Assembly: GCF_900547735.1 (NCBI RefSeq)
Contig: NZ_URHZ01000005.1
Location: 42,791-106,790, forward strand
Direction of reading: 5' to 3'
DNA from: an uncultured Clostridium sp.
GTDB taxonomy: Bacteria > Bacillota > Clostridia > Lachnospirales > Lachnospiraceae
DNA length: 64,000 bases
Below the pieces are notes generated by a model. That model was not told where the DNA came from and did not search any database. It saw only the letters and a list, made by a program, of their open reading frames with translations. Positions 33,536 to 41,505 of the stretch are shown here, piece after piece. Numbering within the stretch: position 1 is the first letter of the stretch; each line of letters opens with the position of its first letter. A program made the position numbers and the translations under genes.

Positions 33536-33871
33536 TTAAAGATCAAAAGGCTGAACTTCATCTCTCTCAATTAAAAACGTTACCGGTCTCAGTCCGTCTG
33601 TACAGCAGCCTACCTCAACTCCGTCTTCTTTCGTCCAGGGTGCGTAGGAACCGCCTCGGCTGATTGTCAGCATCTGTGGGTAAAGAGCAGCCCATGCCTG
33701 AGGACAGAAACCCTCCGGACATGTCATAAATGCATCTACGATAATTTCCTGGCCCTCTTTAAAGCCTCCGCATGGTTTCAGTTCTTTTCCGATTGATAAA
33801 TATTTCTCTGCCAGTTCCGGATAGATTGCTGTCTTTAATACTGTTAATTTTACTTTATACATTTCTGCCAT
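33536..33871 (-). CDS. TIGR04076 family protein
   Basis: 111 residues. YKVKLTVLKTAIYPELAEKY at the start, CGGFKEGQEIIVD, CPEGFCPQAWAALYPQMLTISRGG, and VGCCTDGLRPVTFLIER match the TIGR04076 family of small cysteine-rich proteins. Conserved cysteines (CGGF, CPEGFC, CC) suggest a metal or redox role, but none is established. AAAAAAGGGG precedes the ATG. Monocistronic as far as can be seen. Confidence 0.85.
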   Translation of the reverse strand: MAEMYKVKLTVLKTAIYPELAEKYLSIGKELKPCGGFKEGQEIIVDAFMTCPEGFCPQAWAALYPQMLTISRGGSYAPWTKEDGVEVGCCTDGLRPVTFLIERDEVQPFDL

Positions 33872-34062
33872 GATTATATACCCCTTTTTTCTTTCATTGA
33901 TTTTTGTGTAATAGTTAAATTCTTTATCTCAGCATATTCTTTACATTTACGTTATCATCTGTTCCGGGCGGCAGACCGCCCGTCTGCGGCGCTCGTTTTC
34001 CCACCGATTCCGGCTATAAGCTTTACGGCAGCCGGATGACGCCCGGCTATCCGGTACCCCTG

Positions 34063-35145
34063 TCAATACGCCAGAATTCTGGCCGGGTTATCGATCATGA
34101 TACTCCTGATTGCATAGTCGGACACACCGCCGTATTGTTTGAGCGCCGGTACTGCAAATTTGGTAAGACGGCAGTAGCCTTCCCCGCCACATCGTCTGGC
34201 CATTGTTTTGACGCACATATCGGTGCCCAGTACCATCTGCCGGCAGTGGCCTTCATTAATCAGTTTAACAAGGCCGGCCAGTTTCATATAATCCGGATTT
34301 GACTGGGAACCCAGGGCCTCCAAGTCAATCTGGCCCGACATGAACTCCACGGATACGTTGGCGCCCGCTGAAAGGATTGCTTTCGCCACATCCAGGTTAA
34401 GAGCCCAAAGCTCCGGATACCGTATCATCTCCGACAGTCCCCTGTTGTTTGCCATCGGAACATGGGCAATGACAATCTTCTCCGCCGGAACGCCTTCCTC
34501 CCTCAGGACTTCCACAATCTTCCTTGGATCGCCTCCTCCCTGGCCGCAGGGATGAACCGTAATCGACATTCCCGTATCCTTTGCCATCTGGCCTCCGGCC
34601 CGCAGGGACATCTCCTCTCTCCTTGTGAAGCTTGAAAGCGCTATTTTTACACAGCCGGGTTTCACTCCGGTATCCTCGATGCCGTTTTCAAACTCCTCCA
34701 TCATACGCTGATAGAAATCGGCTGTCTTCCAGTCGTCAAAACGTCCCATCCAGGATGATTCAATATAAAAGCCGGTGGCCGTGATAATATTGACCCCTGT
34801 CTTTTCTGAAATTCTTTTAATAGCCGCCACATCCAGGCGGATTCCCGGAACGCTCAGTTCCAGCAGGGAATCTCCTCCCGATTCTTTATAATCGGCAACT
34901 TCTCCCGTCATGACTTCCTCATCGTCAAGATTCATTGCATCCTGGCACAGAGTAAAGTTGCGTTTTAAAAGGCCGATATTTTCCAGTGAAATCTTGTCTT
35001 CCCATTGAATAGGGAGATTCTTCGGCATCGAAGGGCGGCAAATCTCTCCCATATCGGTCCCGTCAAACATCACATGTTCATGCATATCGGTATATCCTAA
35101 TTCCTCCGGTGCAATGTCACCGCACACAGTTGTAATTCTGGGCAT
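34063..35145 (-). CDS. Phosphotriesterase-family metal-dependent hydrolase, second copy
   Basis: 360 residues, clear paralogue of the protein at 5302. HxH at residues 22 and 24 (YTDMHEHV), a lysine in GCVKIALSSF at the bridging position, ITVHPCGQGG, VIAHVPMAN, catalytic aspartate in LGTDMCVK, and the same MIDNPARILAY ending as the first copy (MVKNPARILAY). Last gene of the second peptide-ABC operon, 58 bases after the OppD-like ATPase. Here no amidohydrolase follows. Probable cytoplasmic hydrolase or lactonase of the imported compound; substrate unknown. Confidence 0.85.
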   Translation of the reverse strand: MPRITTVCGDIAPEELGYTDMHEHVMFDGTDMGEICRPSMPKNLPIQWEDKISLENIGLLKRNFTLCQDAMNLDDEEVMTGEVADYKESGGDSLLELSVPGIRLDVAAIKRISEKTGVNIITATGFYIESSWMGRFDDWKTADFYQRMMEEFENGIEDTGVKPGCVKIALSSFTRREEMSLRAGGQMAKDTGMSITVHPCGQGGGDPRKIVEVLREEGVPAEKIVIAHVPMANNRGLSEMIRYPELWALNLDVAKAILSAGANVSVEFMSGQIDLEALGSQSNPDYMKLAGLVKLINEGHCRQMVLGTDMCVKTMARRCGGEGYCRLTKFAVPALKQYGGVSDYAIRSIMIDNPARILAY

Positions 35146-35203
35146 AGTATCCTCCTTAAATTAAACATAATGATTCCGTACTTTCATAGCTGCCTCATTG
35201 CTC

Positions 35204-36181
35204 TCAGCCGTTGCCCTCCATTAAATGGCAGGCCGTAAGATGTCCGTCTCCGCATGGGTGGAGCTTCGGATTTTCTTTTTTGCACCGCTCCGTCGCATAC
35301 TGACATCTCGGATGGAAGGGACAGCCGCTCGGGCGGTTGGCCGGGTCGGCAATATTTCCTTCTATTACCTGCAGACGGCTTGCCTTGGTCTGAAGCGTCG
35401 GAATACAGGTGAGAAGCCCCTTCGTGTAGGGATGCTTCGGGTGTTTAAACAGGTCGGACGTATAGGCCTCCTCCACAATCTGGCCGCTGTAAAATACAAC
35501 AACGCGGTCGGCGACGTCGGAGATTACGCCCAAATCATGCGTCACAATCATAATGCTCATTCCGTAATCGCCGCGGAGCTTTTTAATCAAATCCATAATC
35601 TGTGCCTGGATTGTCACATCCAGAGCCGTGGTCGGCTCGTCCGCCAGCAGAATCTGCGGTTTACAGGCCAGGGCCATGGCAATCATAACCCTCTGGCGCA
35701 TTCCTCCGGAAAGCTGGTGGGGATAGTCATTGATCCTCTTTTCCGCATTGGGAATCTCCACCTGTTTGAGAAGTTCCAGGGCCTTTGCCATCGCCGCATT
35801 TTTCAGCATTCTCTCATGCAGCATCAGGCTCTCTGCAATCTGCGGTCCGATTTTGATAACCGGATCCAGACTGGTCATCGGTTCCTGGAATATCATGGAA
35901 ATCTCTTTTCCCCTGATTCTGGTGAAATCCCTCATCGGCATATCCAGAATGTTCTGGCCTTTGTAATAGATTTCCCCTTCTATCTGTGCGGGCGGCGTTT
36001 TGACAAGGCGCAGAATCGTCGACATCGTAACGCTCTTACCGCATCCCGACTCTCCTACAATGCCCAGAGTCTCACCTTTGCCCAGTGACAGGTTCACGCC
36101 GTTTACAGCATGGATTGCTCCGCCGTCCATTGGAAATTTTACGAACAGATTTTTTATTTCCAAAATTTTATCATTATCCAA
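35204..36181 (-). CDS. Peptide-type ABC transporter ATPase, OppD/DppD-like, second operon
   Basis: 325 residues. Walker A GESGCGKS near 42-49, signature LSGGMRQR, Walker B ILLADEPT, and the terminal CPFHPRCQYATERC cysteine cluster. Counterpart of the protein at 6450. 28 bases after the OppC-like permease. Provides energy for import together with the OppF-like ATPase. Confidence 0.92.
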   Translation of the reverse strand: MDNDKILEIKNLFVKFPMDGGAIHAVNGVNLSLGKGETLGIVGESGCGKSVTMSTILRLVKTPPAQIEGEIYYKGQNILDMPMRDFTRIRGKEISMIFQEPMTSLDPVIKIGPQIAESLMLHERMLKNAAMAKALELLKQVEIPNAEKRINDYPHQLSGGMRQRVMIAMALACKPQILLADEPTTALDVTIQAQIMDLIKKLRGDYGMSIMIVTHDLGVISDVADRVVVFYSGQIVEEAYTSDLFKHPKHPYTKGLLTCIPTLQTKASRLQVIEGNIADPANRPSGCPFHPRCQYATERCKKENPKLHPCGDGHLTACHLMEGNG

Positions 36182-36209
36182 CTTCGTACCTCCTAAAGCG
36201 TTACTGCCG

Positions 36210-37028
36210 TTATTTTAATTTGGGGTCCAGATAATCTCTGATACCATCGCCCAAAAGATTGAATGCAAAGATTGTCAGTGCAATCATCAGTCCGGCGAAA
36301 CCTGCAATCCAGGGCGCGTTGAATATGTAGCTCTTGCCTTCGCTGATAACAAGTCCCCAGGACGGTGTCGGCTTCGGAATGCCGAATCCCAGATATCCCA
36401 GTGAGGACTCCGCCATTATGGAACCGCCGACGCTGAATGAAAGAATAACGAAAATCTGAGGCAGCGTATTCGGAAGGATATGGCGGAACAGAATCTTGCT
36501 GCTCTTTGTGCCCATGGATTTCGCCGCCATAACATAGGTTCTCTCCCCCACGTTCAGGGCCGCGCCTCTCGTGACACGGTAAAATGCCGGTATTAACGGT
36601 ATTCCCAGTGACAGACACATGTTGAGAACGGACGGCCCCAGAGCGATTCCGATCAGCAGTGAAAGCAAAATCGACGGGAACGACATGAACACGTCCATGA
36701 CACGGCCCAGGGCAAAGTCAAAGGGACCTTTAAAATATCCGCCCATCAGACCGAGAACGGAACCGAGCACCAGGCCCAGCGCCACCGCCGCCAGGGATAC
36801 GGTCAGGGAAATCCTGGCTCCGTAAATAACTCTTGTCCAGACATCGCGCCCAAAGTTGTCGGTGCCCATAATATGTTTGGCGCTGGGCGGCTGCAGCTTA
36901 TCGGAAAGCGTTATCGTATCAAATGCATAAGGGGTCAGAAAATTGGCAAAAACCGCCAGACAGACGATGACAGCCAGGATAAGCAGGCCGGCCGCAATCC
37001 CCTTATTTTTCTTTAAAAATTTAATCAT
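36210..37028 (-). CDS. Peptide-type ABC transporter permease, OppC/DppC-like, second operon
   Basis: 272 residues with six membrane helices. LTPYAFDTITLSDKLQPPSAKHIMGTDNFGRDVWTR is the OppC N-terminal region (split here: LSDKLQPPS, HIMGTDNFGRD). The coupling loop is GAALNVGERTYVMAAKSMG. The start at 37028 is preferred to 37058 because AGGAGG lies 8 bases upstream. 16 bases after the OppF-like gene. Confidence 0.92.
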   Translation of the reverse strand: MIKFLKKNKGIAAGLLILAVIVCLAVFANFLTPYAFDTITLSDKLQPPSAKHIMGTDNFGRDVWTRVIYGARISLTVSLAAVALGLVLGSVLGLMGGYFKGPFDFALGRVMDVFMSFPSILLSLLIGIALGPSVLNMCLSLGIPLIPAFYRVTRGAALNVGERTYVMAAKSMGTKSSKILFRHILPNTLPQIFVILSFSVGGSIMAESSLGYLGFGIPKPTPSWGLVISEGKSYIFNAPWIAGFAGLMIALTIFAFNLLGDGIRDYLDPKLK

Positions 37029-37044
37029 AGCTTTATCCTCCTGC

Positions 37045-38061
37045 CTATTCCTGTACAATGCTTAAATCCAGTTCCCCGGCCCTGTGGCAGGCGACCTGAT
37101 GGCCCGGTGAAAACTCGGTAAGCTCCGGCTCCTCACAGCGGCATACATCCTTAACAAATGGACATCTGTCCTGGAAAATGCAGCCCTTTGGAGGGTTCAT
37201 GAGGTTCGGAAGATCCCCCTGCAGAATCAGGCGTTTCGTCTTCACGTCGGGATCCGGAATCGGCACTGCCGAGAGAAGGGCGCAGCTGTATGGATGGAGA
37301 CAGTTTTCAAACAGCTCATCCTTATCAGCAACCTCTACCAGCTTACCAAAATACATAACCCCAATCTTATCGGAAACAAATTTTACCACTGCCAGGTTGT
37401 GGGAAATAAATACATAGGTCAGGCCGTTTTTCTCCTTTAAATCCAGAAGAAGGTTCAGTATCTGCGCCTGGATGGAAACGTCCAGCGCCGATACGACTTC
37501 ATCACAGAGCAGCAGTTTCGGCGACAGGGCAAGGCTTCTGGCGATACAGAGCCTCTGTCTCTGTCCTCCCGATAACTGGTGGGGATAGCGGACCATCAGT
37601 TTCTCGGGCAGTCCCACTTCCTGAAACAGCTCTTTTACACGTTCGTTTATCTGCTCCCTGCTGTAGCCGAAATTCTCCATCGGCTCGGCAACAATCTGTT
37701 TTAAATTAAACCGTGGATTCAGGGAGTCGTAAGGATCCTGGAAAACGATCTGCATGTCCTTGCGGATTGCATCCAGCTGCCGCTTCGGCATGTTTGTAAT
37801 ATCCTGGCCGTCGAAAACGACCTTTCCCCCCGATGCTTCCATCAGTTTCATAACCAGCTTCGCCAGCGTGCTCTTCCCGCAGCCGGATTCTCCAACGAGT
37901 CCAAAGGTTTCTCCGCGTTTTACAGAAAAGGACACCTGATTGACAGCCTTGAATACTGTTTTATCAAATAATTTTCCACTGCTTGCTTTATAATATTTGC
38001 ATATATTTTCTACCTGCAGGATATCGTCGTTATCCTGCACACATTCCTGCATTACACTCAT
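37045..38061 (-). CDS. Peptide-type ABC transporter ATPase, OppF/DppF-like, second operon
   Basis: 338 residues. Walker A GESGCGKS, signature LSGGQRQR, Walker B LLLCDEVVSALD, terminal CIFQDRCPFVKDVC cysteine cluster. Same architecture as the protein at 8273 but with an ordinary short N terminus. 21 bases after the OppB-like permease. Confidence 0.92.
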   Translation of the reverse strand: MSVMQECVQDNDDILQVENICKYYKASSGKLFDKTVFKAVNQVSFSVKRGETFGLVGESGCGKSTLAKLVMKLMEASGGKVVFDGQDITNMPKRQLDAIRKDMQIVFQDPYDSLNPRFNLKQIVAEPMENFGYSREQINERVKELFQEVGLPEKLMVRYPHQLSGGQRQRLCIARSLALSPKLLLCDEVVSALDVSIQAQILNLLLDLKEKNGLTYVFISHNLAVVKFVSDKIGVMYFGKLVEVADKDELFENCLHPYSCALLSAVPIPDPDVKTKRLILQGDLPNLMNPPKGCIFQDRCPFVKDVCRCEEPELTEFSPGHQVACHRAGELDLSIVQE

Positions 38062-38082
38062 TGTCCCAACTGCCTTTCTTCA

Positions 38083-39027
38083 CTATTTATCCGACTGAAC
38101 ACGAATTCTCGGATCGATGATGCTGTACATGACATCCGTCAACAGGTTTACGACGATCAGCAGGATGGCAATAAATACAGCCGTTCCCTGTACGACGGGA
38201 TAATCCCTCTTAGTCACCGCATCCATCAGAAGCTTTCCGATACCGGGCCTGTTGAAGACAGTTTCAATGACGATTGAACCGCCAAAACTGGACGCCAGGT
38301 TATAGCCGATGATCGTGGCGATGGGGATTGCCGCGTTTCTCAGGGCATGTTTGAATAAAACGGCTTTCTCGCTGAGTCCCTTTGCCCTTGCGGTCCTGAT
38401 AAAGTCCTCTCCCATTACCTCCAGCATGCTGGAACGCGTCGTACGTATGGTCAGGGCGCTTCCGCCGAGCACCATGGTAAGCACGGGAGCCACAATAGTC
38501 TGGAAATAGTTGGCGCTTTCACTCTGGATGCCGATAACCGGTATCAGCTTCAGCTTCACGGCAAGCACGACCAGAACGATAATCGCCACATAGAACGAGG
38601 GCAGAGACATTCCTATCGTGCTCATGCCGCTGATAACGTAGTCGGGCCATTTGCCCCTGTGTACGCTGGCCACTACTCCCCAGATGATTCCCAGAATCGA
38701 GTTCAGTATCATTCCCCAGAGCACCAGCTCCAGTGTACGCGGAAAACGTTCTTTCAAAAGCACCGTCACTTTTTTGTGGGACGACAGGGATTCACCCAGG
38801 TCACCTGTGAGGAATTTCTTTACGGCAATTCCCATCTGTGTAAGCATCGGTTCATCCAGGCCGTTCTGCGCCCGGAAGAGTGTGATCTCTTCCGGGGTTG
38901 CAGTCTTTCCAAGCATGACGGAGGCCGGATCTCCGGGAACCATCCTGATAATCAGAAATACCGCCAGGAACACGCCTAAAATGGTCGGAATCGCCATCAA
39001 AACACGCATACCAAAATATTTTTTCAT
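38083..39027 (-). CDS. Peptide-type ABC transporter permease, OppB/DppB-like, second operon
   Basis: 314 residues, six membrane helices, opening MKKYFGMRVLMAIPTILGVF, with PGDPASVMLG at about 32-41 and the coupling loop RTTRSSMLEVMGEDFIRTARAKG. Ends DPRIRVQSDK. 33 bases after the binding-protein gene. Counterpart of the protein at 9425. Confidence 0.92.
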   Translation of the reverse strand: MKKYFGMRVLMAIPTILGVFLAVFLIIRMVPGDPASVMLGKTATPEEITLFRAQNGLDEPMLTQMGIAVKKFLTGDLGESLSSHKKVTVLLKERFPRTLELVLWGMILNSILGIIWGVVASVHRGKWPDYVISGMSTIGMSLPSFYVAIIVLVVLAVKLKLIPVIGIQSESANYFQTIVAPVLTMVLGGSALTIRTTRSSMLEVMGEDFIRTARAKGLSEKAVLFKHALRNAAIPIATIIGYNLASSFGGSIVIETVFNRPGIGKLLMDAVTKRDYPVVQGTAVFIAILLIVVNLLTDVMYSIIDPRIRVQSDK

Positions 39028-39060
39028 AGACTACTCCTTAACATAGTAACTGCACAACCG

Positions 39061-40680
39061 TTATTCCTCGATGTATGCCTCCCGGCATGTCAGCATCAGA
39101 CCCGTTGTAATCTTTAAATCTTTTACTTTCGGATTCACAACCTGGTGGATGGAATAGGTGGTCATCGAGTAAAGGCAGCCTGAATCCATGATATTCTTCT
39201 GTGCCTCATTGTAGAGTTCCGCTTTCTTGGTCAAATCGTTCTCTTCCACTGCCGCTGCAACGAGTCTGTCGTATTCCGGATCGTTGTATGCAATATAGTT
39301 GATGGTGCTTTCGCTTGTAAACTGTTTTAATACGTTGTCAGGAATAACAGGGCAGGAATCCCAGAACAGGTAAATCGGGATTTCTCCGGCTTTTGCCTTA
39401 TCCAGCCATACACCGAAGTCTACCGTCTGAAGGTTTACTTTCAGGCCAATCTGTGTCAGGAACTGCTGTACCAGTGTGGCCGGGCCGGAGCTCAGTGTAT
39501 CGTTCGGGGAGTACATGTCAATCTCAAAGCCGTTTGGATATCCCGCTTCTGCGAGGAGTTCTTTGGCTTTTTCCGGGTTGTATTCCGGATTCCAGTAATC
39601 TTCCAGTGCGTAACGGCAGAATGTCGGAAGGAAACCTTTGGACACCTCTTCCGTTCCCTTGAAATATTCGTTGCAGACCATTTCGCGGTCGATGCTGAGT
39701 GCAATTGCCTCACGGACCTTCGGATCATTTAACGGTTCAAAGTTGGCATTGATTCCGATAAAGGACTGCGCGGAGTCTCTGGCGTTAAGAAGTACATAAG
39801 TGTCTGGATTTGCCATGTATTCTTCAACTTTTTCCAGGTTATTTACGTCATATGTATCGATTTCTCCCGCCTCCATTGCATTGGCGAGTGTTACATCGTC
39901 CGGAATTACATAGTATTCCACGCGATCCAGTTTGGCTTTCTGTCCCCAGTATCCGTCGAATTTAACCGTGCTGTATTTCTCTCCCGGCACACCGCCGTCT
40001 TCCAGCATGAATGGGCCTGTTCCAATCGGGCGTTTCTGGTATTCTTCCAGTCCCATCTCTTCCACTGCCTTCTGGCTTGTGATGGTGAGGTAAGATCTGG
40101 CAACCTTATCAGGGAAGAACACATCTCCTTCTTTTAAGGTAAATACTACGGTGTAATCATCCGGGGCCTCCACCTTATCAATGTTCGTGAGGCCGAGATT
40201 CGTCGCATTGGTCGCCGTGTTGTTGATGGCCGGATCCGAGAGGCGGCCGACTGAAAATACTACATCGGAAGCTTTCATCTCGCCGTAATCATAGTGGAAC
40301 TGCACACCCTGGCGGAGTTTAAAGGTATAGGTCTTTAAATCATCGGAAGTTTCCCATGATTCTGCAAGAAACGGAGCCGGTTCCTGATTCTCGTCATACT
40401 GAAGAAGTGACTCGAATACGTCCGGGCCGAACTGGAAGGAAATGCCTGAGAAGGTAGCCGGATCAAAATTGCCGTTACCGGAATCCCAGGTTCTGCCTAC
40501 ACGAAGTACGGAGCCGCCTGAACTGCTCCCGCCATTTTCTGTTTTTGCTGATGAGGATTGTGCCGCATCCCCGGACGTACTGCCGGAACATGCGCTTAAA
40601 GAAGCTGCTGCCGTAACTGCGGCCATAAGCAGCGCAAGATATTTCCTGTTAGATTTTTTCAAACTCTTGATTTCCTTCAT
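39061..40680 (-). CDS. ABC transporter substrate-binding lipoprotein (SBP_bac_5), second operon
   Basis: 539 residues from the ATG at 40680. Lipobox L-S-A-C with Cys31, serine/glycine-rich linker, then family-5 binding-protein landmarks (FLAESWETSDDLKTYTFKLRQGVQFH, DPKVREAIALSIDREMV, KAKELLAEAGYPNGF). The frame is open to 40827 but the extra 49 residues are repeat-derived (SGNEKFAKRAFRC) and would bury the signal peptide; AGGAGAGAGG lies just before 40680. First gene of the second operon, behind a leader of about 390 bases that contains the hairpin array. Confidence 0.93.
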   Translation of the reverse strand: MKEIKSLKKSNRKYLALLMAAVTAAASLSACSGSTSGDAAQSSSAKTENGGSSSGGSVLRVGRTWDSGNGNFDPATFSGISFQFGPDVFESLLQYDENQEPAPFLAESWETSDDLKTYTFKLRQGVQFHYDYGEMKASDVVFSVGRLSDPAINNTATNATNLGLTNIDKVEAPDDYTVVFTLKEGDVFFPDKVARSYLTITSQKAVEEMGLEEYQKRPIGTGPFMLEDGGVPGEKYSTVKFDGYWGQKAKLDRVEYYVIPDDVTLANAMEAGEIDTYDVNNLEKVEEYMANPDTYVLLNARDSAQSFIGINANFEPLNDPKVREAIALSIDREMVCNEYFKGTEEVSKGFLPTFCRYALEDYWNPEYNPEKAKELLAEAGYPNGFEIDMYSPNDTLSSGPATLVQQFLTQIGLKVNLQTVDFGVWLDKAKAGEIPIYLFWDSCPVIPDNVLKQFTSESTINYIAYNDPEYDRLVAAAVEENDLTKKAELYNEAQKNIMDSGCLYSMTTYSIHQVVNPKVKDLKITTGLMLTCREAYIEE

Positions 40681-40780
40681 TTGCCTCTCTCCTTTTCCAC
40701 TTAAATCGTTAGCAGGAACGGAAGCAATGACTGAAATACTGATATCCTTACTGTAAAGCCTTAGAATTGCTTTCATAAAG

Positions 40781-40903
40781 CAACGAAAAGCACGCTTCGC
40801 GAACTTTTCATTGCCACTCAACAACAAAAAGCACGCTTCGCGAACTTTTCATTGCCACTCAACAATAAAAAATATGCCCGGCATATTTCTCACTGCCAAT
40901 CAA
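40781..40903 (+). repeat. Tandem array of three 41-bp hairpin units
   Basis: Unit 1 (40781-40821) is identical to 33304-33344; unit 2 (40822-40862) differs at one base; unit 3 (40863-40903) keeps the flanks (CAAT..., CTGCCAATCAA) and exact 41-bp length but has a different, perfectly paired core AAATATGC-ccg-GCATATTT. The units abut exactly. A fourth, longer hairpin follows (next entry). The array lies in the untranslated leader of the second peptide-ABC operon. Confidence 0.85.
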
Positions 40904-40945
40904 CGATATAAGGCGCAATACTCCGGCCTTATACTATCGTCAATT
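40901..40945 (+). repeat. Fourth, diverged hairpin unit adjoining the array
   Basis: Begins CAAC at the shared boundary and ends TCGTCAATT. GATA-TAAGGC pairs with GCCTTA-TACTATC. The ending resembles that of the unit at 42631 (TTATCGTCAATCAA). Confidence 0.5.
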
Positions 40946-41064
40946 AAAGGTAAGCAAAACGTTCCGAAATTCCACACACATTCGATATTTCAGATTGCTT
41001 CACTACCAATCCTGACTAGAGCTTTCATCACATGAATTTTAATCTGTTATTTAAGCTCTCCATC

Positions 41065-41107
41065 AGTAACTTGTCCAAAGTTTACTATTTTTTTTGTAAA
41101 TTGTCAA
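41065..41107 (-). promoter_or_regulatory. Promoter and candidate operator of the second peptide-ABC operon
   Basis: Minus-strand consensus TTGACA (41102-41107), 17 bases, TAAACT (41079-41084). An imperfect palindrome AGTAAACTT/AAGTTACT (41065-41086) overlaps the -10, a plausible site for the GntR protein encoded just upstream. Transcription would give a leader of about 390 bases. The rest of the 40681-41133 gap is the hairpin array. Confidence 0.65.
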
Positions 41108-41133
41108 TATATATTTGCATTTTCTTCGCAAGT

Positions 41134-41505
41134 TTATTTTCCGTCTTTGGCTTCTGTCGTTGATTTCTGTAAAATGAATGTTTTTCCAAGTGTCAGTATT
41201 TCGTCCTCGCCCAACTTCAGGGAAGCCAGAAAAGCGACGAGATCATCGGCCTGTTTCTCCAGATCTTCCACACCTTTCTCCCTGCTCTCCACATAAGTTC
41301 CGCTCCCACGCACCTGCCTGATAAGACCTGCTTTCTGAAGTTCGGAAAACGCCGCCTTTAAGGTTCCGCGCGCCACCCCGTAAAGATTACAGAGTTCTCT
41401 TTCCCCGGGAAGTTTCTGGCCTTCCTGCCACTGCCCGGACTCGATTCTTCTCCTGACATCATCCACAATCTTTCCATAGACCGGTGTTTCTTTTCTCTCC
41501 GTCAT
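41134..41505 (-). CDS. Short GntR-family regulator (YtrA-like)
   Basis: 123 residues: GntR winged helix (about 7-75: PVYGKIVDDVRRRIESGQWQ, LPGERELCNLYGVARGTLKAAFSELQ, RGSGTYVES) and a short helical tail (LEKQADDLVAFLASLKLGEDEIL), the layout of the YtrA subfamily, which dimerises through the tail and often controls transport operons. Its start overlaps the stop of the larger GntR gene by four bases (ATGA type), so the pair is translationally coupled. It lies directly upstream of the second peptide-ABC operon, its likely target. Confidence 0.9.
   Translation of the reverse strand: MTERKETPVYGKIVDDVRRRIESGQWQEGQKLPGERELCNLYGVARGTLKAAFSELQKAGLIRQVRGSGTYVESREKGVEDLEKQADDLVAFLASLKLGEDEILTLGKTFILQKSTTEAKDGK

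Noticed and set aside
40781..40945. CRISPR array
   Set aside because: The units abut without spacers, carry hairpins and vary in the core; no cas genes in the window.
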